NCBI GenBank assembly: GCA_003522085.1
Contig: DPGI01000009.1
Coordinates: 145,653-209,652, forward strand
Origin: Clostridiales bacterium
Lineage (GTDB): Bacteria > Bacillota > Clostridia > Christensenellales > UBA1242
DNA: 64,000 nucleotides
Reading direction: 5' to 3'
Shown here: positions 55,354 through 62,179 of the stretch, piece by piece
Layout: the number at the start of each line of letters is the position of its first letter
Numbering within the stretch: position 1 is the first letter of the stretch
Position numbers and translations under genes: made by a program
The notes under the pieces: generated by a model
Told to the model about the DNA's origin: nothing
Database searches by the model: none
Seen by the model: only the letters and a program-made list of their open reading frames with translations

Positions 55354-55686
55354 TTGGGGGATTATTTAGTTCTTTCAGAAAGACGGAAAAGTGAAATACT
55401 TGGGTTTTTGCCAACAGACCCGCAGATTAACAAGCTTGCGGACTATTTTCAAAACTTTTCGGACTTTACACGGCTTAAAATTATTTCATGTTTATCTGTT
55501 TGCGACATGTGCGTTGGAGATATTTCAAACTTGTTGGATATCAATCAAACAACTGTTTCGCATCAACTTAAAATCTTGAAGGATCAAGGGCTGGTGAGTT
55601 ATAAAAGAGATGGAAAAATTTTGCTTTACACGCTTTTAGATAAATCGGTCAGTGACGTTATGATGTATGCGGTGGAGTATTTGTGA
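55354..55686 (+). CDS. ArsR-family metal/redox-type repressor
   Basis: 110 aa, TTG start after AAGGAG (6 nt). Winged-helix: FSDFTRLKIISCLSVCDMCV, then INQTTVSHQLKILKDQGLV as recognition helix and the wing KRDGKILLYTL. CDMCVGD at the third helix corresponds to the ELCVCDL metal box of ArsR/CadC, with CxxC instead. No transporter gene is adjacent, so its target is unknown; the gene just downstream has its own promoter. Confidence 0.9.
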   Translation: MGDYLVLSERRKSEILGFLPTDPQINKLADYFQNFSDFTRLKIISCLSVCDMCVGDISNLLDINQTTVSHQLKILKDQGLVSYKRDGKILLYTLLDKSVSDVMMYAVEYL

Positions 55687-55715
55687 TTGACTTTTTTATG
55701 GCATAATGATAAAAT
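55687..55715 (+). promoter_or_regulatory. Promoter giving a predicted leaderless mRNA (55722 gene)
   Basis: TTGACT (55687-55692), 17 nt, TAAAAT (55710-55715), then 6 nt to ATG at 55722. No SD. The -35 starts just after the arsR stop. Confidence 0.7.
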
Positions 55716-55721
55716 TATGGC

Positions 55722-56162
55722 ATGAAAAACGAAGTTAAAATGTTCGATTTGCCACACGGCTGGAAAAGAATAAACGAAACATATCAGTTGAAAAACGATC
55801 AAGGTTTGGATTTTGTGACAAACATACTTTCGCCAAGCGGGAGGGTTGTCACAGTGTTTAAAGCACAACCACTTTTGGGGCTTCCAAGTTTTGATAAGAT
55901 GATAAATGATTACGGTGAAATAACCGCGCTACTTAAACTCAAAAAGAAGTTTAATATTAAGATGAAAGAAAAGACCTTTCCTATATATATTATAGAAGGC
56001 GCTGACGGAACGATTTTTGCACAAGCATTTTTTGACACCGAAAACAAAGATGTGTTTAGTTTGTTTACGTGTCTTGAAACGGCGGGGAAAAATTTTAAAG
56101 AATATGCCCAAAACAATCCCGTTTTAAATGAAATTGTTTCACTTTTAAGGGTGGCAAAATGA
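55722..56162 (+). CDS. 146-aa protein of unknown function upstream of queH
   Basis: Not recognised. A soluble alpha/beta protein, N-terminus MKNEVKMFDLPHGWKRINET, with a possible beta-strand pair around FPIYIIEGADGTIFAQAFFD. No signal or membrane segment. Predicted leaderless and overlapping queH by 4 nt, so it would be the first gene of a queH-lepB transcript. Confidence 0.65.
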   Translation: MKNEVKMFDLPHGWKRINETYQLKNDQGLDFVTNILSPSGRVVTVFKAQPLLGLPSFDKMINDYGEITALLKLKKKFNIKMKEKTFPIYIIEGADGTIFAQAFFDTENKDVFSLFTCLETAGKNFKEYAQNNPVLNEIVSLLRVAK

Positions 56163-56731
56163 AAAAGTTGTTGCTTCACAGTTGTTGCGGACCGTGCTCG
56201 ACTCACGTAATTAACGTTTTAAAAGACAGATACGACTTGACAATCTTTTATTATAATCCCAACATTTTTCCCGCTGAAGAGTATCAAAAACGTTTGGCAG
56301 AACAAAAACGATATGCTATGATTATGAGAATTGATGTTTTAGAAGGCGAGTGGAACGAAAAAGAGTTTTTAGAACTTGCCAAAGGGCATGAACTCGACAA
56401 GGAAGGCGGCGCGCGTTGCGAAATCTGCTTTAAAATGCGTTTGCAAAAGACGGCGCAAGTCGCAAAAGAAAATGGCTTTGACCTTTTTGCCACAACGCTT
56501 TCGGTCAGCCCACACAAAAACACAATGCTTATAAACAAGGTGGGGGAAGAAGTTGCTCAGGCGGAGGAAATTGAGTTTTTGCCTGAAAACTTCAAAAAAC
56601 AAAACGGATATCTTGATAGTATCCAAATTTCAAAACAATACAATCTTTACAGACAAAATTACTGCGGATGCAGATTTTCAATAAGGAAGGATTTGTGCTC
56701 GGATTTAGATTTAAAAAACAAAATACGATAA
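56159..56731 (+). CDS. queH: Epoxyqueuosine reductase QueH
   Basis: 190 aa. The family cysteines are all present: HSCCGPCSTH near the N-terminus, GARCEICFKMRL (about 80-92) and NYCGCRFS near the C-terminus; these bind a 4Fe-4S cluster and metal. QueH catalyses the last step of queuosine formation in tRNA, replacing QueG in many Firmicutes. Starts by ATGA overlap and overlaps the signal peptidase gene. Confidence 0.93.
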   Translation: MKKLLLHSCCGPCSTHVINVLKDRYDLTIFYYNPNIFPAEEYQKRLAEQKRYAMIMRIDVLEGEWNEKEFLELAKGHELDKEGGARCEICFKMRLQKTAQVAKENGFDLFATTLSVSPHKNTMLINKVGEEVAQAEEIEFLPENFKKQNGYLDSIQISKQYNLYRQNYCGCRFSIRKDLCSDLDLKNKIR

Positions 56732-57504
56732 GGCAGGAAGAATATTTAGAAAAGCAAGCAAAGAAATTTCCTAAAGTGCTTTTTTATGTCTTTCTAGTTT
56801 ATTTCATCTTGTTTTCAATCTACATCGGCGGTTATATCTATTTTAGAAACACTTACGAACTTTCAGAAGTGTTTGGTGCAAGTATGCAAAACACGCTTAA
56901 CCCAAACATCTATTCGCAAAATGATGGAGACGACCTTGTGTATGTCAACATCAAGAAAAAACCTGAAAGGTTTGACATCATTGTTATTAAAGACAAAGAT
57001 TCTTCGGGCAAAGAAATCAAACTTATCAAACGTGTCATTGGCATGCCTGATGATTTGATTACGATTAAAAAAGACACCAGTGGCGGATTTTACCACGTAT
57101 ATTACGTAAACCGTGAAACCAAAGAAATTGAAAAACTTGATGAAACATATATAAAAAGTTATAAGGACTGGACAGACTCAAAAAGTTCATACACCGTTGG
57201 GGATATTGAATATGAAGATGAATTCTATACAAACTTCATAGCAAGTGGTAAATATAAAACTGAGAAAATCGACGGGACGACATTTTTTAAAGTTCCTGAC
57301 AACAACATTTTTTACTTAGGTGACAATCGTGCACGCTCATCTGACTCACGTGCAAGGGGAACGGGCGAAATAAAAAATGTTGAAGGAGTTGCTGAAATCA
57401 TCCTTTCAGACGCAGCAAAAACAAATGCCAACGTTTTTGGAATCAAATTTAAATCAATCTTTTCATTTTTATGGAAAGAACTTACAAGATTTTTTGCTAG
57501 ATAA
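56695..57504 (+). CDS. lepB: Signal peptidase I
   Basis: 269 aa from GTG 56695, which follows AAGGAAGG by 4 nt; an in-frame ATG at 56668 is also possible. One N-terminal membrane helix (about 25-47), catalytic Ser in FGASMQNTLN, catalytic Lys in LIKRVIGMPDD, and the conserved GDNRARSSDSR. Cleaves signal peptides of Sec-exported proteins on the outer face of the membrane. It overlaps the queH 3' end by 37 nt. Confidence 0.93.
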   Translation: MLGFRFKKQNTIRQEEYLEKQAKKFPKVLFYVFLVYFILFSIYIGGYIYFRNTYELSEVFGASMQNTLNPNIYSQNDGDDLVYVNIKKKPERFDIIVIKDKDSSGKEIKLIKRVIGMPDDLITIKKDTSGGFYHVYYVNRETKEIEKLDETYIKSYKDWTDSKSSYTVGDIEYEDEFYTNFIASGKYKTEKIDGTTFFKVPDNNIFYLGDNRARSSDSRARGTGEIKNVEGVAEIILSDAAKTNANVFGIKFKSIFSFLWKELTRFFAR

Positions 57505-57540
57505 AGAAAAACGGCTAAAAATTGGTCGTTTTTCTTTTTT
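57505..57540 (+). terminator. Terminator of lepB
   Basis: AAAAACG / CGTTTTT imperfect hairpin with T-rich tail. Confidence 0.6.
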
Positions 57541-57650
57541 AAGTGTTTAAATTGCCTAAAAATGGGCAAAATCGCTTTGTTTTAAAGTATTTTTATGATA
57601 TAGTTTTTATAGCATAGAGATATGCAAATTCATAAAAAGGGAGAAATAAT

Positions 57651-57923
57651 ATGAATAAGTCTGAATTTATTAAGGCATTTGCTGAAAAAGCTAACTTCAC
57701 ACAAAAAGATGCTGGAATCGCTTTTGAAGCAATGGTGGCAACAATTGTTGACACACTCAAGAAAGGAGAAAAAATTGCTATTGCTGGTTTCGGAACATAT
57801 GAAATCAAAAACAAACCTGCTAGAATGGGAATCAATCCTATGACAAAGCAACAGGTTAAAATCAAAGCATCAAAAGCTCCTAACTTCAAGTTCGGCAACA
57901 GCTTTAAAGAAATTTTTAACTAA
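57651..57923 (+). CDS. hup: HU-type DNA-binding protein
   Basis: 90 aa: MNKSEFIKAFAEKANFTQKD, dimer core IAIAGFGTYEIKNKPARMGI with the arm consensus RxGxNPxT as RMGINPMTKQ, and the closing strand FKFGNSFKEIFN. Nucleoid protein. GGGAG SD 6-7 nt upstream. Confidence 0.97.
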   Translation: MNKSEFIKAFAEKANFTQKDAGIAFEAMVATIVDTLKKGEKIAIAGFGTYEIKNKPARMGINPMTKQQVKIKASKAPNFKFGNSFKEIFN

Positions 57924-57942
57924 GATATTGTTTAATCTCGAA

Positions 57943-57975
57943 CAAAAAAGTCTCTCGTTAGGGAGACTTTTTTAT
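57943..57975 (+). terminator. Terminator of hup
   Basis: AAAGTCTC / GAGACTTT hairpin with CGTTAG loop, then T6. Confidence 0.85.
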
Positions 57976-58015
57976 TGCCTTGATTATTTCTGTGGCTAAA
58001 TAAAAAAAACAGATA

Positions 58016-58672
58016 TTACTCTGTTTTTTCTGTTTCGGTTGGTTGGGTTTCGGCGGTTGCCTCAACTTGCGCTACAAGTGCTGGGTTGTTGTTCTTTTTA
58101 AGTTCCGCTAAAATTTCAGCAAGAAGTTTTTCTGTGGTTGGTTTTGCCGCTTCTTCAGCTGCCTTGCGCGCTGCTTCTTCGGCTGCTTCTTGTTCTTTCT
58201 TTGCTCGAAGTGCTTTTGTTGCTTCATGAACGGCTTTGCGGTCTTTCATGTTTACGCCTTGTGCTTTAAGTTCTTTTCTTTCTGCTTTTGATGGGCCAGC
58301 ATGTAAAAGCTTGTCGGTTGTTGTGCGGAACATCTCACTAGATTTCATTGCAATTTTCAAGATTATGAACAATGTAAAAGCGATAAGGAAGAAGTTGATT
58401 ACGGCTGTGATGAATGCACCCCAGTCGATGTAGATGCTTTTGTTAAGGTCAATTGTTCCGTTTTCAAGATAGGCTTTTCTCAGAAAAGTGTATGCAGATT
58501 CAAGACCAGTCCCTCCAAAAGAAAGGAGCCAATTGATAAGTGGCATTATGATTTTGTTGGTCAGAGCGGTCACAATTGCCGAGAACGCACCACCTATGAT
58601 AACGCCGACTGCCATGTCGATTACGTTTCCACGACTAATAAACTTTTTAAAGTCACTAAAAAATTTTTTCAT
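58016..58672 (-). CDS. mscL: Large-conductance mechanosensitive channel MscL with long tail
   Basis: 218 aa; typical MscL is 120-150. Start KKFISRGNVIDMAVGVIIGG, TM1 through ALTNKIIMPLINWL, then TM2 (about 80-110). The C-terminal 95 residues are an added charged helix with Ala/Glu/Lys repeats (KEQEAAEEAARKAAEEAA) and a Thr/Glu-rich end. The core should gate on membrane tension to release solutes. SD GGAGG just before the ATG. Confidence 0.93.
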   Translation of the reverse strand: MKKFFSDFKKFISRGNVIDMAVGVIIGGAFSAIVTALTNKIIMPLINWLLSFGGTGLESAYTFLRKAYLENGTIDLNKSIYIDWGAFITAVINFFLIAFTLFIILKIAMKSSEMFRTTTDKLLHAGPSKAERKELKAQGVNMKDRKAVHEATKALRAKKEQEAAEEAARKAAEEAAKPTTEKLLAEILAELKKNNNPALVAQVEATAETQPTETEKTE

Positions 58673-58693
58673 TTTTCCTCCGGTCTAGTTATT

Positions 58694-59137
58694 CTAAAAG
58701 TTAGAGTCGGCTGTTGCGACAGAGAGACACACGACTACTAAGATTATCATCGCTATAGAAATAGCAAGTGTAACCGCTGCGATTGTGCGATATTTTTTTT
58801 GAGTTGATTTTAATGTGATTGAAGAAGTTACGATTGATGCAATGCTTAACCCTGTAATTAAAACAGCCATAATTATTCCTAAAATCATATATGTGAGCAC
58901 AAACGATATAGCACTGTCGAGCGCGCTCTCAGAGCCTTCCGATGAATTTATAAACCAAAAGAAGATTCCTATAAAGATGCCAAAAGCGATTGCGCATACC
59001 ACTGAAATTGCCGTGCAGATAATTGATGCAATAAGAGTTTTGCGTTTGCTATTTGAATCTACTGGTTTTTCAGTAGTAAGAATTTGGTCGGCAGCTATTG
59101 AAGACAAATGATTTTCATTTTGTGTTTCATTCTGCAT
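58694..59137 (-). CDS. Membrane protein of unknown function (three to four helices)
   Basis: 147 aa from ATG 59137, placed by AGGAGG 7 nt upstream. A polar head (about 1-35) is followed by hydrophobic segments at about 40-65, 80-105 and 120-140; the layout recalls DUF4190-type small membrane proteins but no clear signature. It lies 21 nt before mscL on the same strand and may be co-transcribed. Confidence 0.6.
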   Translation of the reverse strand: MQNETQNENHLSSIAADQILTTEKPVDSNSKRKTLIASIICTAISVVCAIAFGIFIGIFFWFINSSEGSESALDSAISFVLTYMILGIIMAVLITGLSIASIVTSSITLKSTQKKYRTIAAVTLAISIAMIILVVVCLSVATADSNF

Positions 59138-59256
59138 AACTAATCCTCCTATACTAAATTTTATCAAAAATTTTAAATAAAAACAAATATTTGCTTATAA
59201 TATTTTGAAAAAAAACACAAATTTGATACTATTAAATCAAATATGGAGGTTCAAAA

Positions 59257-60051
59257 ATGAAAATTGCTGTAATTACTGGTGCGTCATCAGGAATGGGGAG
59301 AGAATTTTGCAGACAACTTGATGATCGTGGATTTGATGAGATTTGGGGGCTTGGCCTTGGTGAAGAGAATTTTAAAGCGCTTGAAGCAGAACTTAAAACG
59401 CCACTGAGATATTTTGATCGAGATCTCACTAAACTTGAAAATATTGAATATTTTAAATCTGAACTGGAAAAATACAAGCCAGCAGTTGAGTGGCTTGTAA
59501 ACGCAAGTGGGTTTGGCAAATTTGGCAGATATGACGAAATTGAAACCGAAACAAGCGTAAACATGATTGAACTTAACTGTGTGGCCCTTGTTAGAATGAC
59601 CGAATATGTTCTTCCATATATGGTTAAGGGCGGAAGAATTATTGAAATTGCTTCAGTCGCAGGGTTTCAACCTATTCCTTGCATCAACGTTTATGCAGCG
59701 ACAAAGGCATTTGTCATCAGTTATTCAAGAGCGCTAAATGTCGAACTTAAATCTCGCAATATTTCTGTGACATGTTTGTGCCCATTCTGGACAAAGACTG
59801 CGTTCTTTGACAGAGCAAAAAAAATCAACTCCAAAACTGGAATTGAGGTTGTAAGCAAATATGTTGTAATGTATGACCCGATTATGATTGTTAAGAAAGC
59901 AATCAAATCAGCTGATAAACGCAAAGACATGTGTATTCCTGGGTTTATTGCAAGAAGTCAAGTTCGTCTTGTAAAGATGTTGCCACACAAAATGGTTATG
60001 AAAATTTGGTGTAAGCAACAAAAACTTACAAAGAAATATCGTGACAAATAG
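59257..60051 (+). CDS. Short-chain dehydrogenase/reductase (SDR)
   Basis: 264 aa. NAD(P)-binding VITGASSGMGREF (TGxxxGxG), active-site IASVAGF and YAATKAF (Y-x-x-x-K), and ASGFG as the NNAG equivalent. The C-terminal 60 residues are basic (KMLPHKMVMKIWCKQQKLTK) and could sit on the membrane, as in some lipid-acting SDRs. Substrate unknown. SD GGAGG 7 nt before the ATG. Ends overlapping the convergent Spo0A-like gene by 26 nt. Confidence 0.9.
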   Translation: MKIAVITGASSGMGREFCRQLDDRGFDEIWGLGLGEENFKALEAELKTPLRYFDRDLTKLENIEYFKSELEKYKPAVEWLVNASGFGKFGRYDEIETETSVNMIELNCVALVRMTEYVLPYMVKGGRIIEIASVAGFQPIPCINVYAATKAFVISYSRALNVELKSRNISVTCLCPFWTKTAFFDRAKKINSKTGIEVVSKYVVMYDPIMIVKKAIKSADKRKDMCIPGFIARSQVRLVKMLPHKMVMKIWCKQQKLTKKYRDK

Positions 60052-60550
60052 AAATATTACGTTTTAATAAACTAAAAAAATTTAATGCAGGGCTAAAGAG
60101 CTTGTTACTTTTAAGCGATAAGCCCTTTTTTGTTTTCTCATTCTTTTTTGCGGCTTGGTCAAGTTTGATTTTGTTCATTTTAATAATATATTTTTCTGCA
60201 AAGGTAGAAATAAAATTTGTAAGTGACGGCTTTTCGTATGGAAAAAGATATTGACAACCGAGAACTTTGTTTAAAACCTTAAAACCACCTTGATAATAAC
60301 TCGTGTCAAGCGCATGCCTGCATGAACGCTCAACGTTTTCAACCTTAGTCTCATAAAGATTCGCGATTTTCGGGAAGAGTTCGGCCTTGATCGACCGAGG
60401 CGGCTTTCCGCTTAAAGCGGCGAGAAGTATTGCGTGACATAAATATAAATAACCTCTGCAATTTGGACTGATATTCAACTTTCGTAAATCTGATGCAATG
60501 CGCCCTAAGCACTGCATCTCAAGCGAATCGCTTGTGTACGGGCTAAACAA
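60026..60550 (-). CDS. Spo0A C-terminal DNA-binding domain protein without receiver
   Basis: 174 aa, TTG start after GAGGAGG (8 nt). Residues about 14-120 follow the Spo0A effector domain: LRKLNISPNCRGYLYLCHAI, LFPKIANLYETKVENVERSC and RHALDTSYYQGG (recognition region), then KPSLTNFISTFAEKY. The phospho-receiver domain of Spo0A is absent and a basic 50-residue tail is added. It may bind 0A-type boxes without phosphorelay control, or compete with full Spo0A. Overlaps the SDR gene's 3' end. Confidence 0.8.
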   Translation of the reverse strand: MFSPYTSDSLEMQCLGRIASDLRKLNISPNCRGYLYLCHAILLAALSGKPPRSIKAELFPKIANLYETKVENVERSCRHALDTSYYQGGFKVLNKVLGCQYLFPYEKPSLTNFISTFAEKYIIKMNKIKLDQAAKKNEKTKKGLSLKSNKLFSPALNFFSLLKRNISICHDISL

Positions 60551-60626
60551 TTTGGCAGCCTCCTCAATTTAAATTTATGATATTCATGTTTTTATTATGC
60601 TCAGCAATGGTTAGACAAATAGTAGT

Positions 60627-60640
60627 GTCAAAATTTTGAC
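60627..60640. promoter_or_regulatory. Perfect palindrome between the Spo0A-like gene and engB
   Basis: GTCAAAATTTTGAC, a 14-bp perfect palindrome 77 bp upstream of the Spo0A-like start. Half-site TGTCAAAAT is shared with the dyad before the giant surface-protein gene (37345-37363). Confidence 0.4.
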
Positions 60641-60754
60641 TTGCTAATGTTTTTAAATCATTGGTTTATTGTAACGCTGTTTTGATTTTAAACAAAACAA
60701 ATCGTCCGTGACTTTTTGTCGAATTTTGTCCTTAAAAAAATATTTAAAAGGTGC

Positions 60755-60783
60755 TTGCTGTTTTTTGTTAAAACTGCTAGAAT
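60755..60783 (+). promoter_or_regulatory. engB promoter giving a predicted leaderless mRNA
   Basis: TTGCTG (60755-60760), 17 nt, TAGAAT (60778-60783), then 7 nt to ATG at 60791. No SD. Confidence 0.65.
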
Positions 60784-60790
60784 ATATTGT

Positions 60791-61375
60791 ATGAAGATTA
60801 TCGATGCCCAATACCTAACAAGTGTGGTTGACAAGAATAAACTTATTGACGATGATATCAGTGAGTTTGCTTTTGTCGGCAGAAGTAATGTCGGGAAATC
60901 AAGCATAATAAACAATTTGACAAACAAAAAAAGTTTGGCAAAAACTTCGTCAAACCCTGGACATACTCGTATGATAAATTATTTCAACATCAATGGCGGG
61001 CTGTTCCGTTTTGTAGATTTACCTGGATATGGATATCACAAGGCCGGGAAGGGGAATGAAAGAATGTGGTCGAGTTTGATTGAAAAATACTTGCTTAATA
61101 GCCAGTGCTTAAAATTGGTGTTTATACTTGTTGACATAAGACATGATCCAAGCGAACTTGACAAAATGATGATTAGATTTTTGATTGAAACGGGTCGAAA
61201 CTTTGTTGTGATTGCAACAAAAGCCGACAAACTTTCAAAAGCGCAACAAGCAAACATGAAACAAAGAATCGCGTCACAATTAAAAATAATCCCTGAAATG
61301 ATTGTTTTGCACAGCAGCCAAACTTCTCAAGGCCGCGAAAAAATTTTAAATCATATCGAACTTTTAATAAATTAA
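60791..61375 (+). CDS. engB: Ribosome-biogenesis GTPase EngB/YsxC
   Basis: 194 aa from ATG 60791, the normal EngB length; the earlier in-frame ATG at 60716 would add 25 atypical residues and overlap the promoter. G1 FVGRSNVGKSSIINN, G2 SNPGHTRMINYF, G3 VDLPGYGYHKAG, G4 ATKADK, G5 HSSQ. Acts in 50S assembly. Terminator at 61418. Confidence 0.95.
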   Translation: MKIIDAQYLTSVVDKNKLIDDDISEFAFVGRSNVGKSSIINNLTNKKSLAKTSSNPGHTRMINYFNINGGLFRFVDLPGYGYHKAGKGNERMWSSLIEKYLLNSQCLKLVFILVDIRHDPSELDKMMIRFLIETGRNFVVIATKADKLSKAQQANMKQRIASQLKIIPEMIVLHSSQTSQGREKILNHIELLIN

Positions 61376-61417
61376 GCCGATTAAAGAAAAAGATGGTTTT
61401 ATTTATTTTAATTGAAA

Positions 61418-61448
61418 ACAAAAAACACGCTTTTGCGTGTTTTTTATT
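61418..61448. terminator. Bidirectional terminator between engB and a GNAT gene
   Basis: AAAACACGC / GCGTGTTTT with TTTT loop; T-run on the plus strand, A-run mirrored. Confidence 0.85.
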
Positions 61449-61481
61449 TGGGTTTATATTTATTTGCTAATTAAAGTGAAT

Positions 61482-62093
61482 TTATATTTGTTTTTCATAA
61501 GTGAATTTTGCTTGGAAATCACTTAAGCATGATATAAATGGTTTTAGCCATTTTTTGTTTGTGTCAGGAACAGCAAATTTTATCATATTGTCAAATGGGG
61601 AGAGCGCTACTTTTTCAAGACCGTCATGGTTGGCGTCTTCAACTTCTTCGATTGTCGTAGGAGACGATGCTTTTACATAAAGGTAAGGGACGAAACCTTC
61701 TTTGAGAAAAAAGCCAGAATTGTTTGCGTCAGCATTGATTTGAAGATTTTTAAAACCTTCTTTTTTTGCAGACTTGGCTAAAATCGTCATAAATCTTTTT
61801 GCAATGCCTTTTCCTCTAAATTTTGAAGAAACAGCGACAATGGATAAGAAAAGCTCTTTGTCATTTAGTTTTACGGCTATAATTGAGCCGATGATTTCTT
61901 TTTCATAAACAGCATAAAATTGAATGTTAGTTTTGGTTTCAACATTTTCCATCATGGCTTGATAGATTTCATGCATAGGAAGAGCAACGCTACATTCAGT
62001 TTCACAGGTGTGAAAAGCACACTTCTTAAAGAAGTCGAATGTTTCTTTGACTTCATTTACTGTTTTAATAGGTAAATATTTTATCCCTCTCAT
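61482..62093 (-). CDS. GNAT-family N-acetyltransferase
   Basis: 203 aa from ATG 62093. Acetyl-CoA core LFLSIVAVSSKFRGKGIAKR (motif A, RGKGIA), then FKNLQINADANNSGFFLKEG (motif B). The N-terminal half holds cysteines in KKCAFHTCETECS. Substrate unknown. An in-frame ATG 39 nt upstream lies in the promoter; the chosen start is 6 nt after TATAAT, so leaderless. Confidence 0.82.
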   Translation of the reverse strand: MRGIKYLPIKTVNEVKETFDFFKKCAFHTCETECSVALPMHEIYQAMMENVETKTNIQFYAVYEKEIIGSIIAVKLNDKELFLSIVAVSSKFRGKGIAKRFMTILAKSAKKEGFKNLQINADANNSGFFLKEGFVPYLYVKASSPTTIEEVEDANHDGLEKVALSPFDNMIKFAVPDTNKKWLKPFISCLSDFQAKFTYEKQI

Positions 62094-62099
62094 ACTTAT

Positions 62100-62127
62100 A
62101 TTATAACAAGTTGTTGCTATTTTGCAA
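62100..62127 (-). promoter_or_regulatory. Promoter giving a predicted leaderless mRNA (GNAT, 62093)
   Basis: Minus strand: TTGCAA (62122-62127), 16 nt, perfect TATAAT (62100-62105), then ATAAGT and ATG at 62093. No SD. Confidence 0.75.
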
Positions 62128-62179
62128 AGCAAATTAACCCTTAAACACGATTTTTCATAAAATGCAATGTGGAGGGATT

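Noticed and set aside
60717..60723. Exact Spo0A-box consensus TGTCGAA upstream of the Spo0A-like gene; another at 47581-47587 upstream of the STAND gene
   Set aside because: A 7-mer is expected several times by chance in 64 kb on two strands; no clustering or conserved spacing is visible.
60716..60790. Longer N-terminus for EngB
   Set aside because: It would run through the promoter hexamers, and the family starts at the later methionine (KIIDAQYLTS).
62133..62179. glmS ribozyme upstream of glmS
   Set aside because: Only 47 nt separate the divergent start from glmS, too short for the ribozyme, and no matching core is seen.
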